Shown here: one piece after another, positions 39,229-48,218 of the stretch
Layout: every line of letters starts with the position of its first letter
How positions within the stretch are numbered: position 1 is the stretch's first letter
The notes under the pieces: model-generated
Databases searched by the model: none
The model's input: the letters and a program-made list of their open reading frames with translations, nothing else
Told to the model about the DNA's origin: nothing
Assembly (NCBI GenBank): GCA_902778125.1
Contig: CACYWH010000009.1
Span: 1-48,281, forward strand
From: an uncultured Erysipelotrichaceae bacterium
GTDB taxonomy: Bacteria; Bacillota_I; Bacilli_A; RF39; UBA660
DNA length: 48,281 nucleotides
Reading direction: 5' to 3'
Position numbers and translations under genes: made by a program

Positions 39229-39507
39229 ATGGTAAACATTGAAGAAAGAAAATTAGATATCGAGGAGGGAGCTAAAAAGAAATTTGGTATTATAGGTAAA
39301 TTCATTGGATATAAACCTAAAATGATAAATGGAAGTATTAGATCTATAGAAAGAACTAATATTAGTTATATTGAACCTCATAGGATTATTTATAAAGATA
39401 CAACATTCTTATTTTTTAACTATACTAATGAAGTTTATATAGAAGACTTAAATAATAAAATGAGAATAAGTGAAATTGAATCATATATGAAAAAGTTAAT
39501 ATCCTGA
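39229..39507 (+). CDS. Small soluble protein of unknown function
   Basis: The start ATG (39229) has AAAGGAGATGAT upstream; a longer reading from 39205 would include the terminator. The 92 residues are highly charged at the start (NIEERKLDIEEGAKKK), then contain SIERTNISYIEPHRIIYK and strand-like segments, with no membrane helix. I do not recognise the family. No promoter is clear after the tRNA terminator, so read-through or a hidden promoter must serve it. Confidence 0.65.
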   Translation: MVNIEERKLDIEEGAKKKFGIIGKFIGYKPKMINGSIRSIERTNISYIEPHRIIYKDTTFLFFNYTNEVYIEDLNNKMRISEIESYMKKLIS

Positions 39508-39636
39508 CTTTCTAACTTAAATATTATAATTACATTTACTATTATAAGTATTATAAAACTATATTTTATAAATTAAATCGAGATATTAAGAAATATATGT
39601 TATACTTTTAGTATATGTATTAAGGAGAAAGTGTTT

Positions 39637-40569
39637 ATGAAAAAGAAAAAAATAATTTTAATTATAATACTTGTTATTTTAGTCTTAATGTTAATACCAA
39701 TACCTATTAGATTAAAAGATGGTGGATCAATAGAATATAAGGCAATTTTATATAAATATACAAAAATTCATAGATTAAGTGAGACTTCATATACAGGTTA
39801 TGAAGATGGATGGGAATTAAGTATACTTGGTATTCACGTTGGTGGTGCAATAAACACATATGTATCAGCAGAACATATTATTAGTATAAGAAATGATGAT
39901 AAAATTATTAATGCTAACACAGGTGGTTTCTGTTATGAAAGTGGTACTTGCATTGATAAAATTGATTTTCAAGATTTTAGTTATGATAATATAACAACAT
40001 ATTATAATAATAAATTATATATAGAAAATTTAGATGGTACTATTAACTCTATAGAGTTGTTTGATTGTGGCACAAAAAAATTTATAGATACAAAAGTTGA
40101 TTTTACAAATGAATATATTATTACTCCAAGTATTAGTGGGTTATATATATTTAAAATAAATGCAATATATGAAGGAAAAAGTATTCATTATTATTTCTTA
40201 TCTGAAATTAATAAAACAAGTGGTGAAGAAATCAATCTTGATATAAGATTAAAAGAAAATAGTTTAACAAATAGTGGACTAACTATGATATTAAATAATT
40301 TTAGCAATAGGGATTTGGAGTATGGTAATCCATATAGTTTAGAAAAATATGAAAGAGGTTATTGGAGAACTTTAAAGCCAATTAACGAAATTGCATTTAC
40401 TTTACCGGCTTTTAGTTTAAATAAGAATGATTCTATAGAATTAAATGTTAATTGGGAATATGGATATGGTAAATTAAAAGGAAAATATAGAATTGTAAAA
40501 AAGTTTGATTATAGAGAAAATGATGATTATATTTCATTTAATAAATATCTTGAATTTGAAATAAAATAA
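39637..40569 (+). CDS. Membrane-anchored protein with a bacterial Ig-like C-terminal domain
   Basis: The start [12 protein letters not shown] has AAGGAG nine bases ahead. After a signal-anchor (about 4-22), the pattern [23 protein letters not shown] and [12 protein letters not shown] is a common beginning of Firmicute surface proteins of unknown role. Residues ~205-310 look like an Ig-like (Big_14-type) domain: [30 protein letters not shown] and YRIVKKF. No catalytic motif is seen. The preceding 39508-39630 holds no gene. Confidence 0.75.
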   Translation: MKKKKIILIIILVILVLMLIPIPIRLKDGGSIEYKAILYKYTKIHRLSETSYTGYEDGWELSILGIHVGGAINTYVSAEHIISIRNDDKIINANTGGFCYESGTCIDKIDFQDFSYDNITTYYNNKLYIENLDGTINSIELFDCGTKKFIDTKVDFTNEYIITPSISGLYIFKINAIYEGKSIHYYFLSEINKTSGEEINLDIRLKENSLTNSGLTMILNNFSNRDLEYGNPYSLEKYERGYWRTLKPINEIAFTLPAFSLNKNDSIELNVNWEYGYGKLKGKYRIVKKFDYRENDDYISFNKYLEFEIK

Positions 40570-40570
40570 G

Positions 40571-40592
40571 AACGGATTATAATCCGTTTTTA
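40571..40592 (+). terminator. Terminator after the Ig-like protein gene
   Basis: AACGGAT, TATA, ATCCGTT and a T-run, right after the stop. Confidence 0.8.
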
Positions 40593-40594
40593 TA

Positions 40595-40603
40595 TGATAT
40601 AAT
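40595..40603 (+). promoter_or_regulatory. Possible extended -10 promoter
   Basis: TGATATAAT (TGn then TATAAT) lies 20 bases before the ATG at 40623. The -35 position is inside the preceding terminator and does not match. Confidence 0.35.
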
Positions 40604-40622
40604 AATTAATGAAAGTGATAAT

Positions 40623-41270
40623 ATGAAAGAAATTTTAAATAATATTAGAAAAGTGGAAGATAATTTGAAACTTAAAAATAAAATAATTAATACTATATTA
40701 ATATTTTTATTTGGTATTCTTTTAGGAGTATTCTCTAAATGGTTAGATAATTTATCTATTAATAACTTGGTATGGTGGATGAATATTGTTGAGAAATTAG
40801 ATTTAAATAATTTCTTTTCTAATATGGCAATTTGGTTATTTATTGCTGTTAGTATTTCAGTATTTAGTAAATCTCCTATAAGAGCTAGTATTAATGTATT
40901 TCTACTCTTTTTAGGCATGTGCATTAGTTATCATATATATACAATTGTTTTCAGCGGATTTAATCCAAGTAGTTATATGATGACTTGGTATGGATTTACT
41001 TTAGTATCTCCATTACTTGCATTCATATGCTGGTATAGTAAAAGTGATAATAAATTATCAATTATTATTAATAGTTTAATTATATTCATATTATTTATAA
41101 GTTGCTTTAATGTAGGTATGTGGTATTTTGATTTTAAAGGTATTTTATATACAATTGTTTTTATTGCAACTTGTATAGTTTTATATAAAAATCCATTTAA
41201 TTTTATAGTTAGTATTTTTGTTGGATTCATTTTGTCTTTATTGATAAGGGTACCTTTTATAAGCGGATAA
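40623..41270 (+). CDS. Polytopic membrane protein of unknown function
   Basis: The 215 residues have a short charged N-terminus and six likely membrane segments (about 22-42, 60-80, 85-108, 118-135, 142-165, 170-210). SKWLDNL and the aromatic segment [15 protein letters not shown] lie in loops. It resembles unnamed Firmicute membrane proteins; no transporter motif is seen. The Shine-Dalgarno is weak (AAAGTGATA). Confidence 0.7.
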   Translation: MKEILNNIRKVEDNLKLKNKIINTILIFLFGILLGVFSKWLDNLSINNLVWWMNIVEKLDLNNFFSNMAIWLFIAVSISVFSKSPIRASINVFLLFLGMCISYHIYTIVFSGFNPSSYMMTWYGFTLVSPLLAFICWYSKSDNKLSIIINSLIIFILFISCFNVGMWYFDFKGILYTIVFIATCIVLYKNPFNFIVSIFVGFILSLLIRVPFISG

Positions 41271-41277
41271 TTACAAA

Positions 41278-41304
41278 TTGACAAATTCATAAATCAATTA
41301 TAAT
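41278..41304 (+). promoter_or_regulatory. Probable promoter before the 41327 gene
   Basis: TTGACA (41278-41283) and TATAAT (41299-41304), 15 bases apart; a second TATAAT at 41306-41311 is 22 bases away. Confidence 0.4.
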
Positions 41305-41326
41305 ATATAATTATAAGGAGGTAGTT

Positions 41327-41641
41327 ATGGCACTAGGTAAAAATGAAGCATTAGCCAGAATAGAAGGTCATAGACGCGCTATAAGGGAACACATTGAAAA
41401 ATTTTATAATTATCCTTATAGACAAGATAAAGAATTTGCTTTAAAGACTATTTATAGATGTCAAAGCGAAATTGAAAGTCTAAAAAGTAGATGCTCTGTC
41501 TATATTGAATCATCATGGGAAGATACTTGGACTGCACCATACTATGCTTTAACTAAAGAAGATTTAATAGTATTAAGAAATGAATTAGCTAGTATTATTG
41601 AATCTGATCAAAAGAAATTATTATTTATTAAAAATAATTAA
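41327..41641 (+). CDS. Small helical protein of unknown function
   Basis: AAGGAGG precedes the ATG. The 104 residues appear mostly helical: LARIEGHRRAIREHIEK and LKTIYRCQSEIESLKS have heptad-like spacing, followed by SSWEDTWTAPYYALTKED. No membrane helix or known motif is visible. A DNA- or protein-binding role is possible but unsupported. Confidence 0.7.
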   Translation: MALGKNEALARIEGHRRAIREHIEKFYNYPYRQDKEFALKTIYRCQSEIESLKSRCSVYIESSWEDTWTAPYYALTKEDLIVLRNELASIIESDQKKLLFIKNN

Positions 41642-41650
41642 CAATTATGT

Positions 41651-41680
41651 TTATAGCGAATACAAAAGTATTCGCTATAA
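41651..41680. repeat. Perfect inverted repeat before the HExxH gene
   Basis: TTATAGCGAATAC, AAAA, GTATTCGCTATAA: a perfect 13-base stem with no T-run behind it. It lies 21 bases before the next start codon, so it may fold in the mRNA leader or act as an operator. Confidence 0.6.
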
Positions 41681-41700
41681 ATGGGTTTTGGGGTATTATT

Positions 41701-42432
41701 ATGAATAAGGAAGAATTAGTTTTAAAATATATTTCAGTGGAAGACAGAAATTTAAAGAAGTATTATAATTTTATAGTGGATTTAATATATTTATATAATC
41801 TTGAATCATTTATAAAAAAAATAGAATTTGTAAATGATAGTAGTTTTTATGGATATTATGACAATAATAATAAAATTTTATATTTTAGTAGTAGTATTTT
41901 TTCTTCACCATTATATAATAATAATTCAAGTAAAGTAATTGTATATATTTTTCATGAAATATTACATGTGATTCAGCATCAACTAGTCTCTACTTGTAAA
42001 AATGATTCTTTTATAAGAGTGTTAGACAATAGTTTAAAAGGTTCAATTATTGATTATTCATCACTACTACCTTTTTATGAATATCAAGCTTATGTTAATA
42101 GTAATTTTGCTTTATATAATATATTAACAAAGGGACAAAATGTTGATGAAAGAGAAAATAGTAAAAGATTAATTAGAACTATTTTATATAATAATTATTA
42201 TAATTATATAAAACGATTTGAATCTCCATTTGATAGAGAAGTAAAAAAACAAGGACTATGTATTAAAGATAAAATAGAAGGATATGAAAATGCTACATCT
42301 AGATTACTTTTAGGACTTCCTGTTAATTACCAAGAATTTTTAGAATTTAATTATAAAATAAATAGTCATTATGATTTTAAAGGAGTTGATTTTTATGACT
42401 TATCAATTAACAAAAGAAGAATTAAGAAATAA
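41701..42432 (+). CDS. HExxH-containing protein, putative metallopeptidase
   Basis: The ATG at 41701 (MNKEELVLKY) is preferred to one at 41647, which would lie ahead of a perfect hairpin. The 243-residue protein has FHEILHVIQHQ (His85, Glu86, His89), a zinc-protease motif, followed by YEYQAYVN about 40 residues on, which may supply a third ligand. There is no signal peptide, so it should be cytoplasmic. Its 3' end overlaps the SpoU gene by 38 bases. I do not recognise the family. Confidence 0.72.
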   Translation: MNKEELVLKYISVEDRNLKKYYNFIVDLIYLYNLESFIKKIEFVNDSSFYGYYDNNNKILYFSSSIFSSPLYNNNSSKVIVYIFHEILHVIQHQLVSTCKNDSFIRVLDNSLKGSIIDYSSLLPFYEYQAYVNSNFALYNILTKGQNVDERENSKRLIRTILYNNYYNYIKRFESPFDREVKKQGLCIKDKIEGYENATSRLLLGLPVNYQEFLEFNYKINSHYDFKGVDFYDLSINKRRIKK

Positions 42433-42946
42433 TAAATCACGTAGAGATGAGTTTAAAAATATTGATAGAAATGATATATATGTTATTTTAGATAGTTTAA
42501 AAGTAACTCATAATATAGGCACTATATTAAGATTAGCAGATGCATTATTGGTAAAAAAGGTGTATATATGTGGTAATACTATAGTTCCTCCCAACAGAAA
42601 AATTAAAATGAGTTCTAGAGGGGCAGAAAGATGGGTACCTTGGGAATATTGTGAAAATGCTGTTGATGTTGCTAAAAAGTTAAAAGAAGATGGAGTACAA
42701 ATCGTTGCTGTTGAAGTTACAAATGATAGTATTGATTATAGAAATTTTTCACCTAAAAGACCTATATGTTTAATATTAGGAAGAGAATTTGACGGAGTTT
42801 CACAAGAATTATTAGATATTAGTGACTGTTCAGTTCATCTACCTTTATTAGGAATGTGTAATTCAATTAATGTTTCAACTGCAGCAAGCGTTGTATTATA
42901 TGATACATATGCTAAATTGGAATTATTAAAAAATAAAACGGAGTAA
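42395..42946 (+). CDS. SpoU/TrmH-family RNA 2'-O-methyltransferase
   Basis: The ATG at 42395 (MTYQLTKEEL) has AAAGGAG nine bases ahead. The 183-residue protein has the three SpoU motifs: THNIGTILRLADALLV with a conserved Asn and Arg, ICLILGREFDGVSQE, and CSVHLPLLGMCNSINVSTAASV. It forms a knotted fold that binds S-adenosylmethionine and methylates tRNA or rRNA ribose. The exact site cannot be told. Its start lies in the preceding HExxH gene. Confidence 0.9.
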   Translation: MTYQLTKEELRNNKSRRDEFKNIDRNDIYVILDSLKVTHNIGTILRLADALLVKKVYICGNTIVPPNRKIKMSSRGAERWVPWEYCENAVDVAKKLKEDGVQIVAVEVTNDSIDYRNFSPKRPICLILGREFDGVSQELLDISDCSVHLPLLGMCNSINVSTAASVVLYDTYAKLELLKNKTE

Positions 42947-42958
42947 TCCGTTTTTATT
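42935..42958 (+). terminator. Terminator after the SpoU gene
   Basis: AAAACGGA, GTAA (with the stop codon), TCCGTTTT and more T. Confidence 0.8.
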
Positions 42959-42959
42959 A

Positions 42960-42968
42960 TGTTATAAT
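42960..42968 (+). promoter_or_regulatory. Extended -10 promoter of the copper-type ATPase
   Basis: TGTTATAAT lies six bases before the ATG (42975), where transcription should begin about at the start codon. A leaderless mRNA is therefore possible; no Shine-Dalgarno is visible. Confidence 0.5.
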
Positions 42969-42974
42969 ATTGTT

Positions 42975-45158
42975 ATGAAAAAAGTAATATTGAAAATAGA
43001 TGGTATGAGTTGTAGTGCTTGTCAAAATAGGGTTGAGAAGTATTTAAATAAACAAGATGGTGTTAATGCATCAGTTAATCTTGTTATGCAACAAGCTCTT
43101 ATAGAATATGACGAAACAAAAGTATGTTTATCTGATTTAGATAGATTTGTAAGTGAATCTGGCTATAAAAGTTTAGGTGTTTATAATGAGAAGGAAGAAT
43201 CTAAAAAAGATAATACTATAACTTATTTAATTATATTCGGTTTTTTAATTTTATTAATAATGTATATTTCTATGTCTCATATGATTGGATTAAAAGGTAT
43301 ACCATTTTTAGATATGCATAAATATCCTGTTAATTATGCTATAAGTCTTTTAATACTTACAATACCATTTATATTATTTGGGTTTAATATTATTAAAAGT
43401 GGTATTTCTAAGTTATTACATTTTAGTCCTAATATGGATTCACTTGTATCAATTGGAATAATATCTAGTTTAATATATAGTACTATAAATCTAACATTAA
43501 TTATTAATGGTAGATATGAATTAGCAAGTCATTTATATTTTGAATCAAGTGCTATGATAATATATTTTGTTAAACTTGGAAGATATATTGATAAAAATTC
43601 AAAAGAAAGAACTAAAGAAGCTATAAAGGAATTAGTACAAATAACTCCAGATAGTGCTCTTATAAAAACAACTGACGGATTTAGAGAGGTTACTATAGAT
43701 GAAGTTAATAAGGGTGATATATTGATTTGTAAACCAGGAATGAAAGTTGCTGTTGATGGTGTTATTGTTAGTGGCGAAAGTCATTTTAATGAATCATTTA
43801 TTACGGGTGAAAGTATTTCCTACAAAAAGAAAATAGATGATCAAGTTGTTGCTGGTGCTATAAATTTAGATGGATATATAGAATATAAAGCTTTACATGT
43901 TGGGCCTGAATCAACTATATCTAATATAGTAAGATTAGTAACTGAAGCAACAAATACTAAAGCACCTATAAGTACACTAGCTGATAAGATATCAGGATAT
44001 TTTGTACCAGGAATTATCTTAATAGCCATAATTACTTTATTAACATACTTAGTTTTGGGACATTCATTTAATGAAAGTATCATTTCTTTTGTAACTGTTT
44101 TATTGGTGGCTTGTCCATGTGCTTTAGGACTTGCTACACCTCTTGCAATGGTTGTTAGTGTAGGTAATAGTGCCAGAAAAGGTATATTAATCAAAAGTAG
44201 TGAAGTTTTAGAAAATGCAAGAAATATTGATACAATTATTTTTGATAAAACTGGTACATTAACATATGGAAATTTAAAAATATCTAAAATATATAATTAT
44301 TCAGAATATAGTGAAAAAGAAATATTATCTAATATTGCATCTATTGAAAATTATAGTTCTCACCCAATAGCTAATTCTTTTAAGGAATATTATAATAAAG
44401 ATATTATTGCTAATAACTTTTCTAATATAAATGGCATTGGTGTTTGTGCTGAAATAAATAAAGATAAATATTATATTGGTAACAATAAATTAATTAAAAA
44501 AATTCATTTATTAGATAAACATAGAAGTGATGAATTAGAGTTAAGTGAAAAGGGAAATAGTATAGTTTATGTTATTAAAAATAAGAAAGTAATAGCTTTA
44601 ATTGGAGTTAAAGATGTTGTTAGGGATAATTCAAAACAAGTAATTCACAAATTATTAACATTAAAAAAAGATATTATTATGTTATCTGGTGATAATGAAA
44701 AAACTGCTACTAATATAGCAAATGAAATAGGCATTAAAAAAGTAATAGCAAATGTTTTACCTAATGAAAAAGAAAATATAATTAAAAAATTAAAAAAAGA
44801 CGGTCATAAAGTTATGATGGTAGGTGATGGTATAAATGATGCTCCTTCTTTAGTTAGTAGTGATATAGGTGTATCAATTGAAAATGCCAGTGATATTGCA
44901 TCATCATCTGCAGATATAATTTTGATTAACAATGATTTATCAAAAATAATAGATATATTTAATATAAGTAATAAAACAATTAGAATTATAAAACAAAATT
45001 TATTCTGGGCATTTATATATAATATATTTATGATACCTCTTGCAATAGGATTATTAAAACCATTTAATTTATCATTAAGTCCAATGTTAGCAAGTTTATT
45101 TATGACAATAAGTAGTTTAACTGTTGTATTAAATTCATTACGATTAAAAAATAAGTAG
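42975..45158 (+). CDS. copA: Copper-type P1B ATPase
   Basis: The 727-residue pump exports Cu(I) or a similar metal. An N-terminal heavy-metal domain carries GMSCSAC (Cys13, Cys16). Membrane segments come next, with the transport motif CPCALGLATP (Cys380 and Cys382). The actuator has FITGESISYKK in place of the more usual TGES-P. Asp424 in DKTGTLT is phosphorylated; SSHPIAN and GDGINDAPSL (about 617) complete the ATP site. The C-terminal pair of membrane segments ends in LSPMLASLFMTISSLTVVLNSLRL. No copper-responsive regulator is adjacent. Confidence 0.92.
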   Translation: MKKVILKIDGMSCSACQNRVEKYLNKQDGVNASVNLVMQQALIEYDETKVCLSDLDRFVSESGYKSLGVYNEKEESKKDNTITYLIIFGFLILLIMYISMSHMIGLKGIPFLDMHKYPVNYAISLLILTIPFILFGFNIIKSGISKLLHFSPNMDSLVSIGIISSLIYSTINLTLIINGRYELASHLYFESSAMIIYFVKLGRYIDKNSKERTKEAIKELVQITPDSALIKTTDGFREVTIDEVNKGDILICKPGMKVAVDGVIVSGESHFNESFITGESISYKKKIDDQVVAGAINLDGYIEYKALHVGPESTISNIVRLVTEATNTKAPISTLADKISGYFVPGIILIAIITLLTYLVLGHSFNESIISFVTVLLVACPCALGLATPLAMVVSVGNSARKGILIKSSEVLENARNIDTIIFDKTGTLTYGNLKISKIYNYSEYSEKEILSNIASIENYSSHPIANSFKEYYNKDIIANNFSNINGIGVCAEINKDKYYIGNNKLIKKIHLLDKHRSDELELSEKGNSIVYVIKNKKVIALIGVKDVVRDNSKQVIHKLLTLKKDIIMLSGDNEKTATNIANEIGIKKVIANVLPNEKENIIKKLKKDGHKVMMVGDGINDAPSLVSSDIGVSIENASDIASSSADIILINNDLSKIIDIFNISNKTIRIIKQNLFWAFIYNIFMIPLAIGLLKPFNLSLSPMLASLFMTISSLTVVLNSLRLKNK

Positions 45159-45166
45159 GTAATATT

Positions 45167-46054
45167 ATGAATAAAGAAGATGTATTAACAATGTTTTCTG
45201 CAATGAATTCTAATAATCCTAAAATAAATTTATTATTAAGTAATTTAGATTTCTTTGAAGATATTTGTAATTATATATTATCAAGAGGTGAAATTACTGA
45301 GCCACATATGAGTGGATTAACTAATTTATCTATAGAAGAATCATATGATATTTCAAAAAAAGTTTTAGATGGTATTAATCCAAGATATAGTAATATTTTT
45401 AATCAATACTTATCAAATGGAAATATTAAAGTAGAAGATAGAAGCATGTTCTATATGGGTGATGGAAGTGTATCATTAAATGAAAACGTAATAAAAATTA
45501 GATATGGAATACATAAAGATATAAATGATGTTTATTTAATAGTACATGAATTTATGCATTCTTTAAATGCAAAAAATGAGAAACAAAAAGAAAGAGAAAT
45601 ATTAACAGAGGGATTTGCAATATTCTCAGAATATAAAGTTTTAGAATATTTAAAAAATAATAATATTTTAGATGAAGAAAGCAGCATTTTACCGCAAATG
45701 AGAAATTATGCATTTTATTCAAGAATAAAATTACTGGGTGAATATATAAGAACTATTAGATATATTAATCAACATAAAGAAGAGTGTGTAAATTTAAGAG
45801 AAGCAAAAGAAAGTAATATTGATAAAATATTAGAAACAATTCAATATTCATGGGGAAGTATACTTTCAAATCTTCTTTATGGTAAATATATTAAACAAGA
45901 ATTTAATGATGATATGTATTCTAATATTAATGAAAATATGGGAAATGAAACTTATTATGATCTACTTTTTAAAAATGGTCTTAAGATAGAAGATTTTATT
46001 TATGGATATGAAGAAACAATTAAGTTAATTTCAAGTAATAAATTTTCTATGTAA
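45167..46054 (+). CDS. HEFMH-containing protein, putative gluzincin metallopeptidase
   Basis: The 295-residue protein starts MNKEDVLTMF with TAGGT upstream. Zinc motif HEFMH (127-131) is followed by ILTEGFAIFSEY, with Glu148 placed 17 residues after, as in gluzincins. The region is helical with no signal peptide or membrane segment. It is eight bases from the ATPase gene. The family is not known to me; it may be an intracellular peptidase or a derived, inactive form. Confidence 0.75.
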   Translation: MNKEDVLTMFSAMNSNNPKINLLLSNLDFFEDICNYILSRGEITEPHMSGLTNLSIEESYDISKKVLDGINPRYSNIFNQYLSNGNIKVEDRSMFYMGDGSVSLNENVIKIRYGIHKDINDVYLIVHEFMHSLNAKNEKQKEREILTEGFAIFSEYKVLEYLKNNNILDEESSILPQMRNYAFYSRIKLLGEYIRTIRYINQHKEECVNLREAKESNIDKILETIQYSWGSILSNLLYGKYIKQEFNDDMYSNINENMGNETYYDLLFKNGLKIEDFIYGYEETIKLISSNKFSM

Positions 46055-46062
46055 AAAAAATA

Positions 46063-46091
46063 TTGCATTTTAAATTAATATATGTTATTCT
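46063..46091 (+). promoter_or_regulatory. Promoter of the uraA leader
   Basis: TTGCAT (46063-46068), 17 bases, TATTCT (46086-46091) with TG one base ahead (extended -10). It lies right after the preceding stop. Confidence 0.6.
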
Positions 46092-46109
46092 TTTTAAGAG
46101 GAAAAAAGA

Positions 46110-46184
46110 ATGAATAAATTAATAGTTAAAAATTTATCTTGGTTATTTGTTGATAGTAGCGCTATTAATTTTGTTGTTATTTAA
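46110..46184 (+). CDS. Candidate 24-residue leader peptide of uraA
   Basis: AGAGG (46097-46101) precedes ATG at 46110. The reading is MNKLIVKNLSWLFV, then DSSAINFVVI, then TAA at 46182-46184. The last part of the frame is U-rich (TTTTGTTGTTATTTAA) and the stop overlaps the first arm of the terminator. This layout is that of pyrBI in E. coli. It may also be a true small protein. Confidence 0.45.
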   Translation: MNKLIVKNLSWLFVDSSAINFVVI

Positions 46185-46213
46185 TCTCATCATTTATTGA
46201 TGAGATTTTTTTT
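46183..46213 (+). terminator. Terminator/attenuator before uraA
   Basis: AATCTCATCA (46183-46192), loop TTTAT, TGATGAGATT (46198-46207), then a T-run. There is almost no room for another promoter before the uraA start at 46247, so uraA transcripts probably read through this site. Confidence 0.75.
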
Positions 46214-46246
46214 GCTCAAATTTATTGTTTTTTAAAGGAGGTAAAT

Positions 46247-47530
46247 ATGAAGAAAAACAGTAAAATGTTACTTGATGTTAATGACAAACCACCCATTTTA
46301 AAATGGATACTCTTATCATTACAACATGTATTTGCTATGTTCGGCGCAACTATACTAGTGCCAATACTTGTTAATAAAGCGGCAGGAAGTGAAGTATTAT
46401 CAATACCGGTTGCACTTGTTTCATCTGGTATTGGAACTCTAATCTATATTTTATGTACAAAAGGTAAAAGCCCAGTATATCTTGGTAGTTCATTTGCATT
46501 TATTACTCCTATGGCTGTTGCCTTTGCTAAAAGTGGAAAAGCAAGTGTATTTACTGCAATAATGGCAGTTGGACTTGTATATGTACTTGTTGCGCTAATA
46601 ATAAAATTTGCTGGCAAAAAATGGCTTAATAAATTATTACCACCAATAATAGTTGGTCCAATGATAATGATCATAGGATTATCACTAGCACCAACTGCAG
46701 TAGATGAAATAGGATTAAGTGCTACTGTTGTCCCTTGGAAAAATATAGTGGTAGCATTAGTTGCATTTCTTACAACAGCAATATTTGCTGTAAGGGGTAA
46801 AGGATTCTTAAAAGTCATTCCATTCTTATTAGGTATTGTTGCAGGATATATAGCATCTATGATTGTAGGTATAGTTGATTATAGTGGCATTACAAGTTCT
46901 AAATTCTTTAATCTTCCAAGTTTCTACTTACCATTTATTCACTATAAAATTAATTTTGGGGCATTACTTACTATATTACCAATTGCGTTAGTAACAATTT
47001 CAGAACATATTGGTGATCATAAAGTATTAGGTTCAATAATAGATAAAGATTTAATAGAAGATCCAGGTCTTGATAGAACATTAATGGGTGATGGACTTGC
47101 TACATTTGCAGCAGGTGTTATCGGTGGCCCTGCGAATACGACATATGGAGAAAATACATCAGTTGTTGGAATGACAAAAGTGGCATCAGTTTGGGTAACA
47201 GGGTTAGCAGCAATAATAGCAATAATATTTGGATTCTTAGGTAACCTTACTGCAGTTATATCATCAATTCCTTCTCCAGTATTAGGCGGAGTAGCGATTT
47301 TACTATATGGTTTTATATCTGTAAATGGTCTTAAAATATTAATACAAAATCAAGTAGATTTTGGTAATACTAAAAATATAGTGGTTGCTTCTACAATGTT
47401 AGTTTTAGGATTAGGTGGAGCAGCAATATCATTAGTAACTAAAAATATATCTGTATCAATATCAGGTATGTCTTTAGCAGCAATAATAGGTATTATATTA
47501 AATTTAGTAATACCAGAGGAGAAAAAATGA
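46247..47530 (+). CDS. uraA: Uracil permease (NCS2 family)
   Basis: This 427-residue nucleobase transporter imports uracil. About 14 membrane segments are visible. [24 protein letters not shown] (substrate region), ISEHIGDH with the conserved Glu, and [13 protein letters not shown] are typical of UraA/PyrP. AAAGGAGG precedes the ATG. Its last codon overlaps upp by four bases (ATGA), so import and salvage are coupled. Confidence 0.93.
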   Translation: MKKNSKMLLDVNDKPPILKWILLSLQHVFAMFGATILVPILVNKAAGSEVLSIPVALVSSGIGTLIYILCTKGKSPVYLGSSFAFITPMAVAFAKSGKASVFTAIMAVGLVYVLVALIIKFAGKKWLNKLLPPIIVGPMIMIIGLSLAPTAVDEIGLSATVVPWKNIVVALVAFLTTAIFAVRGKGFLKVIPFLLGIVAGYIASMIVGIVDYSGITSSKFFNLPSFYLPFIHYKINFGALLTILPIALVTISEHIGDHKVLGSIIDKDLIEDPGLDRTLMGDGLATFAAGVIGGPANTTYGENTSVVGMTKVASVWVTGLAAIIAIIFGFLGNLTAVISSIPSPVLGGVAILLYGFISVNGLKILIQNQVDFGNTKNIVVASTMLVLGLGGAAISLVTKNISVSISGMSLAAIIGIILNLVIPEEKK

Positions 47531-48153
47531 AAGAAATAGTTTTAACACATCCATTAATAACTCACAAATTATCAATCTTAAGAGATAAAAATACAGGTAC
47601 TAAAAAATTTAGAGAATTAGTAAGTGAAATAGCAATATTACTTTGTTATGAAGCATTAAAGGATGCTAAGTTAGAAAAAACAACAATATATACACCACTT
47701 GAAAAATATGAAACTAAATGTCTAAATGAAGACAATTATGCATTTGTACCTATTTTAAGAGCAGGAATGAGTATGGTTGACGGGATTATTAAAGTAATGC
47801 CTAATGCTAAAATAGGACATATAGGATTATATAGAAATGAAGAAACACTAAAACCAGTTGAATATTATTATAAAATGCCAGAAAACATTAATAAAAGAGA
47901 GGTACTGGTATTAGATCCAATGCTCGCTACTGGAGGAAGTGCTATTGCAACAATAGATAGATTAAAAAAAGATGGTGTTAAGAAGATTAAATTCTTATGT
48001 GTAATATCATCACCAGTAGGTATAAAAGCATTAGAAGAAGCTCATCCTGATGTACAAATATATACGGCTAGTGTTGATCGAGAACTTAATGATGTTGGAT
48101 ATATCTTACCAGGACTTGGAGATGCTGGAGATAGAGTTTACGGAACAAAGTAA
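47527..48153 (+). CDS. upp: Uracil phosphoribosyltransferase
   Basis: Upp makes UMP from uracil and PRPP. The 208 residues include [29 protein letters not shown] and the PRPP loop [12 protein letters not shown], with the C-terminal [16 protein letters not shown]. It is translated together with uraA. No terminator is visible between it and the insertion-sequence end. Confidence 0.97.
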   Translation: MKEIVLTHPLITHKLSILRDKNTGTKKFRELVSEIAILLCYEALKDAKLEKTTIYTPLEKYETKCLNEDNYAFVPILRAGMSMVDGIIKVMPNAKIGHIGLYRNEETLKPVEYYYKMPENINKREVLVLDPMLATGGSAIATIDRLKKDGVKKIKFLCVISSPVGIKALEEAHPDVQIYTASVDRELNDVGYILPGLGDAGDRVYGTK

Positions 48154-48188
48154 TAATAAAAAACAAGTGATAATAATTAATCTGAAGT

Positions 48189-48208
48189 TGTCAACAAAAA
48201 GTAGACAG
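48189..48208 (-). repeat. Probable terminal inverted repeat of an IS3-family element
   Basis: TGTCAACAAAAAGTAGACAG resembles IS3/IS150-group ends and lies 10 bases outside the transposase stop. The other end is outside the window. Confidence 0.5.
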
Positions 48209-48218
48209 TAAAAAACAT

